In this document: piece after piece, positions 1 through 5,162 of the stretch | Layout: each line of letters opens with the position of its first letter | How positions within the stretch are numbered: position 1 is the stretch's first letter | Source: Pseudomonadota bacterium | GTDB taxonomy: Bacteria > Pseudomonadota > Alphaproteobacteria > Acetobacterales > Acetobacteraceae | Direction of reading: 5' to 3' | Assembly (NCBI GenBank): GCA_021845835.1 | Contig: JAJZVE010000253.1 | Span: 1 to 6,755, forward strand | DNA: 6,755 nt | Notes under the pieces: generated by a model | What the model was told of the DNA's origin: nothing | Database searches by the model: none | What the model saw: only the letters and a program-made list of their open reading frames with translations | Position numbers and translations under genes: made by a program

Positions 1-1243
1 CCGCCGCGCCCTCTGCCGCCGCCAGCCCGTCGCGCCATCCCGCCAGCGCCGGCGGATCGCCGAACGTGCCGCGGGTGCGCGGCCGGCGCGTCAGCCAGCG
101 CCAGGGCGCGCGGCGCTTGCGGTAGCGGCTGTAGCCGCCGAGCAGCTCGTCCGCGCCCTCGCCGCACAGCGTCACCTTCAGCCCGCCCGCCGAAGCCGCG
201 CGGCCGAGCAGCCAGCCCGGCAGCACCGCGGCATCGGCGGTGGGGTCGTCGATGCCGGCGACGATGCGCGGCGCCAGCGTCCAGAAGTCGCGCGCGGTCA
301 TGGTCAGCCGCTCGCAATCGGCGCCGGCGATGCGCGCCAGCCGTTCCGCCTCGAAGCTCTCGTCCGCCTCCCCGCCGCCGTCCCAGCCGACCGTCAGCGC
401 CTGGATGCGGCTGCCGGTGGCGCGGCGCATCAGCGCCAGCAGCGCCGAGGAGTCGATGCCGCCCGACAGGAACAGCCCGTACGGCACGTCGGAGCGCAGA
501 TGCGCGGTGACGCTGTCCAGCAGCACCCGCTCCAGCCCGCGCAGCGCCGCGCCGGCGGCGATCGGCACCGGCGCCCCCGCGGGCAGCGCCGGGCGGCGGT
601 GGCGGGCGACGATGGCGCCGCGCTCGATCACCAGCGTCTCGCCGGGCAGCACGCGGAAGATGCCGGGAAAAATGGTCTCCGCGCCAATCGTGAATTTCAG
701 TTGCAGTAATTCCGCCAGCCGCCGCGGCGCCACCGCCCGCGCACCCAGCCCGGCGGCGAGCAGCGCCTGCGGCTCCGAGGCGAAGGCAAATAATTCATCC
801 GCGTTGCAATAATAAAGCGGCTTGATGCCGAACGGGTCACGCGCCAGCAGCAGCCGGCCGGTGCGCGGGTCGTGCGCGGCGATCGCGTACATGCCGCGCA
901 GCCGCGTGGCGAACCCCGCCCCTTCCTGCTCGGCGAGAAACACGGCGGGTTCGCAGTCCGAGCGGGTACGGAACGGTGCCTCCGGCATGGCGCGGCGCAG
1001 GTCGGGGTCGTTGTAGATCTCGCCGTTGGCGACCAGCGCGGTGCCGCCCGGCGCGAACAGCGGCTGGTCGCCGGTCGCAAGGTCGATGATGGCGAGGCGC
1101 AGGTGCACGAGGCCCACGCCGCCGCGCACCAGCATCCCCGCCCCGTCCGGCCCGCGATGACCCAGCGCGGCCTGCAGCGCGCGCAGCATCGCCGGGTCGG
1201 GCGGCGCGCCGTCGCATGTCATGATCCCGGCGATCCCGCACAT
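1..1243 (-). CDS. asnB: Asparagine synthetase, glutamine-hydrolysing (AsnB/Asn_synthase amidotransferase), C-terminus outside window
   Basis: This cytosolic enzyme family transfers glutamine-derived ammonia to an ATP-activated carboxylate, classically aspartate to asparagine. I read 414 codons without a stop down to base 2, so about 150-230 C-terminal residues are probably missing. The protein begins MCGIAG, which puts the Ntn nucleophile Cys at position 2 and fixes the start at 1243. The glutaminase domain (about 2-210) has R49-LAIID, NGEIYN at 73-78, SDCE at 95-98 and RDPFG at 135-139. The synthetase domain has the PP-loop SGGIDSS at 260-266 and CGEGADELLGGY at 360-371. The gene diverges from two glycosyltransferases across 56 bp, so it may be a polysaccharide-locus amidotransferase acting on a sugar acid rather than the housekeeping asparagine enzyme; the sequence cannot decide this. 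Two TTA leucine codons (residues 151 and 179) sit in AT-richer patches. The family call is very secure, the substrate is not. Confidence 0.95.
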   Translation of the reverse strand, partial: MCGIAGIMTCDGAPPDPAMLRALQAALGHRGPDGAGMLVRGGVGLVHLRLAIIDLATGDQPLFAPGGTALVANGEIYNDPDLRRAMPEAPFRTRSDCEPAVFLAEQEGAGFATRLRGMYAIAAHDPRTGRLLLARDPFGIKPLYYCNADELFAFASEPQALLAAGLGARAVAPRRLAELLQLKFTIGAETIFPGIFRVLPGETLVIERGAIVARHRRPALPAGAPVPIAAGAALRGLERVLLDSVTAHLRSDVPYGLFLSGGIDSSALLALMRRATGSRIQALTVGWDGGGEADESFEAERLARIAGADCERLTMTARDFWTLAPRIVAGIDDPTADAAVLPGWLLGRAASAGGLKVTLCGEGADELLGGYSRYRKRRAPWRWLTRRPRTRGTFGDPPALAGWRDGLAAAEGAA

Positions 1244-1299
1244 GCGCCGCGCTCTACACCGGGCGCGCGCGCCGGTCACGTCCGTGCTATCGGCACCGC
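1244..1299. promoter_or_regulatory. Divergent intergenic region between asnB-like and GT9 genes
   Basis: This 56-bp gap must hold the 5' signals of both divergent genes unless they are transcribed from further away. No good Shine-Dalgarno sequence precedes either ATG. The bases TGCTAT at 1285-1290 are a poor -10 match, placed so that a plus-strand transcript would start at or very near the GT9 ATG, so a leaderless mRNA is possible. An alternating CG tract (GGCGCGCGCGCC, 1262-1273) occupies the middle. Calling this a promoter region rests on position, not on clear boxes. Confidence 0.35.
1258..1276. repeat. Alternating CG palindrome in divergent spacer
   Basis: The 12-bp perfect palindrome GGCGCGCGCGCC (1262-1273) lies inside outer arms ACCGG (1258-1262) and CCGGT (1272-1276). 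It could extrude, adopt left-handed DNA or serve as a symmetric binding site, but such tracts also arise by chance at this GC content. Confidence 0.4.
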
Positions 1300-2193
1300 A
1301 TGCGTATCCTGTTCGTGAGTTCGAGCCGCATCGGCGATGCGGTGCTGTCCACCGGCCTGCTCGATCACCTGCTGCGGACCTGCCCCGACGCGCGCTTCAC
1401 CGTCGCGACCGGGCCGGTGGCGGAAGGCGTGTTCCTGCGCATGCCGCGGCTGGAGCGGCTGGTCCTGCTGGAAAAGCGGCCGTACGGCCTGCACTGGCCG
1501 GGACTGTGGGCGTCGTGCGTGGGCACGGTCTGGGATCTGGTGGTCGATATCCGCGCCTCGGCACTCGCCTGGTCGCTGCTGGCGCGCCGGCGCGCGGTGA
1601 TGCGCCGGCGCGGCGGGCACAAGACGGCGCAGCTCGCCGCCGTGCTGGGCCTCAACCCGCCGCCGCTGCCGGTAACCTGGACCGCGGCCGCCGACCGTGC
1701 CCGTGCCGCGGCGCTGCTGCCGGCCGGCGCGCCGGTGCTGGCGCTGGGGCCGACCGCCAACTGGCGCGGCAAGGTCTGGCCGCCGGAGCGCTTCGTCGCG
1801 CTTGCCCATGCGCTGCTGGCCGGGCCGCTGGCCGGGGCGCGCGTCGCGGTGCTGGCCGGACCAGGCGCCGAGGAACGGACGCTGGCGGCGCCGGTGCTGG
1901 CGGCGCTGCCGCAGGCGATCGACCTGGCGGGCGCGCTGACGCTGCCGGAGGCGGCGGCGGTGCTGGCGCGCGCGGCCCTGTTCGTGGGCAACGATTCCGG
2001 CCTGATGCACCTTGCCGCCGCCGCCGGGGCGCCGACGCTCGGCCTGTTCGGGCCGACGCCCGCGGCCGAATACGCGCCGGCCGGACGCCGTGCCGCCGCC
2101 GCGGTGGCGCCGGGGCCGCGCATGGAGGACCTGACGGTGGCGAACGCGCTGGACGCCGCCGCCGGCCTGATCGCGCTGATCCCGGCCGCCTGA
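1300..2193 (+). CDS. Glycosyltransferase family 9 (heptosyltransferase-type)
   Basis: GT9 enzymes transfer heptose or related sugars from a nucleotide donor onto lipid A-core or other surface glycans at the cytoplasmic face of the inner membrane. The 297-residue product shows the two-lobed GT-B pattern. The N-terminal lobe opens MRILFVSSSRIGDAVLSTGLL, with D13 in the place of the WaaC-type catalytic Asp. The C-terminal lobe has GPTANWRGKVWPPERF (about 150-165), including K158. It also has VGNDSGLMHLAAAAG (about 229-243) followed by PTLGLFGPT, the donor-binding signature of the family. At 297 residues it is a little short but has no internal gap. The start at 1300 is the first Met and gives the expected N-terminal strand; there is no clear Shine-Dalgarno. 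Its stop overlaps the next gene's ATG (TGATG), so the pair is an operon and probably translationally coupled. The exact sugar and acceptor are unknown. Confidence 0.92.
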   Translation: MRILFVSSSRIGDAVLSTGLLDHLLRTCPDARFTVATGPVAEGVFLRMPRLERLVLLEKRPYGLHWPGLWASCVGTVWDLVVDIRASALAWSLLARRRAVMRRRGGHKTAQLAAVLGLNPPPLPVTWTAAADRARAAALLPAGAPVLALGPTANWRGKVWPPERFVALAHALLAGPLAGARVAVLAGPGAEERTLAAPVLAALPQAIDLAGALTLPEAAAVLARAALFVGNDSGLMHLAAAAGAPTLGLFGPTPAAEYAPAGRRAAAAVAPGPRMEDLTVANALDAAAGLIALIPAA

Positions 2194-3209
2194 TGCGCGT
2201 CGCGCAGGTGATGGCGGGCGCGGCGCTGGGCGGTGCCGAACTGTTCTATGAGCGGCTGTGCCTCGCCCTGCACGCGGCCGGCGAGCAGGTGCTGCCGGTG
2301 ATCCGCCGCAACCCGGCGCGCGCGGCACGGCTGCGCGAGGGCGGCCTGCTGCCGGTGGAACTCGCCTTCGGCAACCAGTTGGATCTGCTGACGCGGCCGC
2401 GGCTGCGCGCCGCGCTGCGCGCGTTCGCGCCGGACGTGGTGGTGAGCTGGATGAACCGCGCCAGTCGCCACGCCCCGCGCGGGCCGTGGACGCTGGTCGG
2501 CCGGCTCGGCGGCTACTACGACCTGCGGTATTATCGTGCCTGCGATCATCTGGTCGGCAATACTCGGGGCATCGTGAGCTGGCTGCGTACGCAGGGCTGG
2601 CCGGAGGCGCGCACCCATTACCTGCCGAATTTCGTTGCCGACTTCGCCGCGACCGCCCCGGCCGCCGACCTGCCGCCGTATCGCCCGCTGCTGCTCGGCC
2701 TCGGCCGGCTGCATACCGACAAGGGCTTCGACCTTGCCATCCGCGCCCTCGCCCGGCTGCCCGGCGCGCATCTGGCGATCGCGGGCGAGGGGCCGGAGCA
2801 CGCGGCGCTGGCCGCGCTGGCCGCGCGGGAGGGGGTGGCGGCGCGGGTGCATTTCCTTGGCTGGCGCGACGATCCGGGCGCGCTGCTGAAGGCGGCCGAC
2901 CTGTTCGTCTGCTCGTCGCGCATCGAGCCGCTCGGCAACATGGTGATCGAGGCGTGGTCGGCCGGCTGCCCGCTGGTCGCGCTCGCCGCCGCCGGCCCGC
3001 GCGAACTGGTCCGCCCCGGCGCCGACGGGCTGGTCACGCCGCTGGAGGACGTGGCGGCGCTGGCGGACGCGATCGCCGGCCTGCTCGCCGACCGGCCGCG
3101 CGCGCACGCGCTGGCGGCGGCCGGGCGGGCGCGCTTCGCCGCCGAGTTCGCCGCCGCCCCGGTGATCGCCGCCTGGCGCCGCTTCCTGGCGGAGGTGGGC
3201 GCGGCGTGA
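2193..3209 (+). CDS. Glycosyltransferase family 4 (WaaG-like, GT-B fold)
   Basis: This is a retaining nucleotide-sugar transferase, probably working on the same surface glycan as the preceding GT9 enzyme. The 338-residue product starts MRVAQVMAGAALGGAELF, where the glycine-rich GGAE (13-16) is the acceptor-side loop of GT4 proteins. The Rossmann-like C-terminal lobe has LLLGLGRLHTDKGFD (about 166-180), AIAGEGPE (195-202), FLGWRDD and DLFVCSSRIEPLGNMVIEAW. The last holds the E-x7-E motif (E245, E253), which contacts the donor. NTRGIVSWL near 123-131 is the usual interdomain segment. The same frame is open upstream to 1221, but that stretch is an arginine/alanine-rich shadow of the GT9 gene, so I start at 2193, where family similarity begins. 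The ATG shares its A with the GT9 stop. Its stop faces the stop of the next minus-strand gene 5 bp away. Donor and acceptor are not identifiable. Confidence 0.93.
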   Translation: MRVAQVMAGAALGGAELFYERLCLALHAAGEQVLPVIRRNPARAARLREGGLLPVELAFGNQLDLLTRPRLRAALRAFAPDVVVSWMNRASRHAPRGPWTLVGRLGGYYDLRYYRACDHLVGNTRGIVSWLRTQGWPEARTHYLPNFVADFAATAPAADLPPYRPLLLGLGRLHTDKGFDLAIRALARLPGAHLAIAGEGPEHAALAALAAREGVAARVHFLGWRDDPGALLKAADLFVCSSRIEPLGNMVIEAWSAGCPLVALAAAGPRELVRPGADGLVTPLEDVAALADAIAGLLADRPRAHALAAAGRARFAAEFAAAPVIAAWRRFLAEVGAA

Positions 3210-3214
3210 CCGGC

Positions 3215-3622
3215 TCAGTCCTCCGCGCCGAGCGGCAGCCATTCCGACGCGCCACCGAGCCGCTCGATCGCCGCGGTGGTGACGGAGAGCAGCAGGCCGC
3301 CATCGGACAGCGGCACCAGGTTCTCGATGCAACGCTGCTGCTGCAACCGGCGCAGCGCCCCACGCACCCGCGCCGGATCGGCCGGCATTCCGGCGCCACG
3401 CAGGGCCGCTGTCAGGTCCGCTTGCCGGCGCTTGCTGCGGCCCGCCATATCGACCAGCGCGCGCAGCAGTGTGGCGGCAAATTCGTCGGTTGCGGCGCCG
3501 TCAGCGTCGCGGTAAGGCGGCGCCGGCCTGGTGGCCGGGTCATCCGGCTTCTTCTGGTTCGATCCGTCCCGCACCGCCCACGCCCCCCGGATTCCGCCAC
3601 GCGACACGGCCCGCGCATTCAC
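3215..3622 (-). CDS. Small hypothetical protein with winged-helix-like core
   Basis: I do not recognise a named family. The 135-residue reading has a basic, proline-rich, probably disordered N-terminus (1-45). A compact helical part follows: helix about 46-60 (DEFAATLLRALVDMA), RSKRRQADLTAALRGAG (62-78), and DPARVRGALRRLQQQRCIENL (82-102). It then has a hairpin-like SDGGLLLSVT (106-115) and a short tail. Helix-helix-helix-wing order with an RRLQQQ third helix suggests a winged-helix fold, possibly DNA-binding; this is inference. The longest reading starts with GTG at 3622, directly beside an AT-rich palindrome. A GTG at 3574 (codon 17) is preceded by GGGGGG at 3583-3588 with 8 nt spacing and may be the true start. 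An ATG at 3618 belongs to another frame. The folded core makes it a credible gene. It converges on GT4 and diverges from the P1 peptidase. Confidence 0.7.
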   Translation of the reverse strand: MNARAVSRGGIRGAWAVRDGSNQKKPDDPATRPAPPYRDADGAATDEFAATLLRALVDMAGRSKRRQADLTAALRGAGMPADPARVRGALRRLQQQRCIENLVPLSDGGLLLSVTTAAIERLGGASEWLPLGAED

Positions 3623-3689
3623 GGTTAATTAGCTTAACACGACGTCATCCGGTGCGTGCCAGAGAAAAGTGTAGTGTCGAAATGATCAG
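3623..3689. promoter_or_regulatory. AT-rich divergent intergenic region with operator-like palindrome
   Basis: This 67-bp region separates the minus-strand hypothetical gene from the plus-strand P1 peptidase gene and is strikingly AT-rich compared with its surroundings. It contains the 15-bp inverted repeat described separately and a GACGTC palindrome at 3641-3646. I cannot match good -35/-10 pairs on either strand, nor a strong Shine-Dalgarno before the ATG at 3690. Two divergent starts and the local base composition make it the likely shared promoter region. Confidence 0.5.
3624..3638. repeat. 15-bp inverted repeat GTTAA-N5-TTAAC
   Basis: The arms GTTAA (3624-3628) and TTAAC (3634-3638) are exact reverse complements around TTAGC. 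This is the shape of a dimeric regulator operator. It resembles the TTAA-N7-TTAAC box of alphaproteobacterial CtrA, but the spacer here is 5 rather than 7, so I do not call it a CtrA site. It abuts the longest reading of the minus-strand hypothetical gene and would overlap its promoter. Confidence 0.5.
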
Positions 3690-4688
3690 ATGCCACTGAG
3701 CAACCATCTCTCCGATCTCGACGGGGTCCTGGTCGGCCATGCCACCGACCTGGTGCTCGGCTCCGGGGTAACAGTGGTGCTGTTCGCGGCGCCGGCGGTC
3801 GCTTCGGTGGCGGTGCTGGGCGGCGCGCCGGGCGGGCGGGAGCAGGCATTGCTGGCGCCCGAGATGACGGTGGAGGCGGTCGATGCGCTGGTGCTGTCGG
3901 GCGGCTCGGCCTTCGGGCTGGACGCCGCCGGCGGCGTGCAGGCGGCGCTGCGCGAGGACGGGCGCGGCATGCCGGCGGCGGGTGTGCGCGTGCCGCTGGT
4001 CTCGCAGGCAATCCTGTTCGACCTCGCCAATGGCGGCGACAAGGCCTGGGGCCGCTACGCGCCGTATCGCGAGATGGGCTACGCGGCGGCGCGGGCGGCG
4101 GCGGCCGGTCCGTGCGCGCTCGGCAGCGTCGGCGCCGGCACCGGCGCCACCACGGCGAGCGTCAAGGGCGGCATCGGCAGCGCCAGCGTGCGGACCGAGG
4201 CTGGCCACGTCGTCGCGGCGCTGGCGGCGGTGAACGCGCTCGGCTCGCCGACCATCGGCGCCGGGCCGCATTTCTGGGCGGCACCCTTCGAGCAGGCGGG
4301 CGAGTTCGGCGGCCTCGGCTGGCCGGCGCGGATGGGGCCGGAGCATGTGGCCCTGCGCCTGAAGATGCCGCGCACGCAGCCGGGCACCACGATCGGCGTG
4401 GTGGCAACCGACGCCGTGCTGACCAAGGCGCAGGCCAGGCGGCTGGCAGTGATGGCGCATGATGGGCTGGCGCGGGCGATCTGGCCGGCGCATCTGCCGC
4501 TGGACGGCGACACGATCTTCGCCGCCGCCACGGGTCGCAGGCCGCTCGCCGAGCCGCTGTACGAACTGACCCTGCTCGGCCACGCCGCCGCCTCGGTGTT
4601 CGCCCGCGCGGTGGCGCGCGGCGTCCACGCCGCGACCGCGCTGCCACACCAAGGGGCGCAACCGTGCTGGCGCGACCGCTTCGGCTGA
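3690..4688 (+). CDS. P1 family peptidase (DmpA-type L-aminopeptidase/D-esterase)
   Basis: Members of this Ntn-like family are made as one chain that cuts itself into alpha and beta subunits. The new beta N-terminus is the nucleophile for hydrolysing N-terminal amino acids, beta-peptides or amide oligomers (DmpA, BapA, NylC). The 332-residue length is typical. Visible signatures are GVLVGHATD (12-20), LSGGSAFGLDAAGGV (69-83), DLANGGDKAWG (111-121), GSVGAGTGATTASVKGGIGS (145-164) and TTIGVVATDAVLTKAQ (233-248). Aligning the last with the DmpA beta-subunit start places autocleavage between G232 and T233, so the nucleophile would be Thr, as in NylC-type members, rather than the Ser of DmpA. This gives about 232 plus 100 residues. 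There is no signal peptide, so it is cytosolic. The start at 3690 gives the normal family N-terminus, though no clear Shine-Dalgarno precedes it. A small plus-strand gene follows after 80 bp. The substrate is unknown. Confidence 0.93.
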   Translation: MPLSNHLSDLDGVLVGHATDLVLGSGVTVVLFAAPAVASVAVLGGAPGGREQALLAPEMTVEAVDALVLSGGSAFGLDAAGGVQAALREDGRGMPAAGVRVPLVSQAILFDLANGGDKAWGRYAPYREMGYAAARAAAAGPCALGSVGAGTGATTASVKGGIGSASVRTEAGHVVAALAAVNALGSPTIGAGPHFWAAPFEQAGEFGGLGWPARMGPEHVALRLKMPRTQPGTTIGVVATDAVLTKAQARRLAVMAHDGLARAIWPAHLPLDGDTIFAAATGRRPLAEPLYELTLLGHAAASVFARAVARGVHAATALPHQGAQPCWRDRFG

Positions 4689-4768
4689 TTCACGTTTGCG
4701 ATCACAAGCCCGTGCGTTAAGGTGCTGCATTCGTTCGCAGACGGACGGAATTCGGTTCCGGCGGGAAG
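4689..4768 (+). promoter_or_regulatory. Intergenic spacer upstream of the S24-like gene
   Basis: This 80-bp spacer separates two same-strand genes. It is less GC-rich than the flanking genes, and TTGCGA at 4696-4701 could be a -35 element, but no -10 box lies at the normal distance. There is no hairpin plus T-tract that would end the upstream transcript. The small gene may be read through from the peptidase gene or have its own promoter; the sequence does not decide. Confidence 0.2.
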
Positions 4769-5128
4769 ATGACAGCGAGAGACTTCGGACCCGGCAGAGG
4801 GCAGCAGGACGTGAACGGGGCGCCGATGCAGCCGCGCTTCATGCCGGTCAGCACGGACATCCCCGCCCTCGGCGTGCGTCGCGGCGACATGCTTGCGGTG
4901 GTGCCGACCGACCGCTATCGCGGCGATGCGATCTACATGCTGACACTGGAAGGAACACCGATGCCGGTGCGCGCCCGCACCGCCAGCAACGGCGAGGTGG
5001 TGGTGGCGGCGCTGCATCCGGGCGGCGGGGCCGCGACGATGACGCGCACGCAGTTCTGCGACCTGCTGCTCGGCCAGGTGCTGGCCACCTGCAAGGTGCT
5101 GGACCGGTCGCTGCTCGGCAACGGCTAG
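4769..5128 (+). CDS. Small protein resembling a degenerate S24/LexA-type C-terminal domain
   Basis: The 119-residue product has no name I recognise. Its central part follows the layout of the peptidase S24/LexA C-terminal beta domain: VRRGDMLAVVPTDRYRGDAIYML (36-58), a turn, LEGTPMPVRAR (60-70), then NGEVVVAALHPG (74-85). A tail, FCDLLLGQVLATCKVLDR (96-113), sits where these domains end in a G-x-V strand. The helix-turn-helix of a repressor is absent. The usual GDSM serine motif is not seen, and the expected lysine position reads VRAR, so self-cleavage is unlikely. It may be a small-molecule- or partner-binding beta fold; this is inference. Start choice is uncertain. ATG 4769 gives the longest form. 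GTG 4811 has AGGA a few bases upstream, and ATG 4826 or 4841 lies just before the domain-like part. It is the last plus-strand gene before the convergent cyclic-di-GMP gene. Confidence 0.7.
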   Translation: MTARDFGPGRGQQDVNGAPMQPRFMPVSTDIPALGVRRGDMLAVVPTDRYRGDAIYMLTLEGTPMPVRARTASNGEVVVAALHPGGGAATMTRTQFCDLLLGQVLATCKVLDRSLLGNG

Positions 5129-5142
5129 GCGCCCGCCCCGCA

Positions 5143-5160
5143 GCGGAGCTTCCTGTCCGC
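5143..5160. terminator. Weak hairpin in convergent gap
   Basis: GCGGA (5143-5147) and TCCGC (5156-5160) can form a 5-bp stem with an 8-base loop in the 34-bp gap between two facing genes. There is no T-tract on either side, so it is at best a weak or factor-assisted terminator. The position is right but the structure is small. Confidence 0.25.
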
Positions 5161-5162
5161 GG

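Noticed and set aside
240..812. 190-residue plus-strand open frame in the asnB region
   Set aside because: It is a Ser/Ala/Arg-rich shadow of the asparagine synthetase gene, whose motifs on the minus strand (SGGIDSS, CGEGADE) are decisive.
1221..2192. In-frame upstream extension of the GT4 gene, making a 662-residue fusion
   Set aside because: The extra 324 residues are Arg/Ala/Gly-rich with no family signature and lie over the clearly coding GT9 gene in another frame. GT4 similarity starts exactly at the Met at 2193.
1365..3332. 655-residue minus-strand open frame antisense to the glycosyltransferases
   Set aside because: Its composition (Arg, Gln, Ala, Pro) is that of a shadow frame created by high GC. 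It contradicts two well-supported plus-strand genes and has no recognisable domain.
3625..3638. CtrA binding box (TTAA-N7-TTAAC)
   Set aside because: The half-sites are present but the spacer is 5 bp, not 7, so it is recorded only as an inverted repeat.
3645..4730. 361-residue minus-strand open frame antisense to the P1 peptidase
   Set aside because: It is His/Arg/Gln-rich low-complexity translation over a gene with clear P1 motifs; long antisense frames are expected at this GC content.
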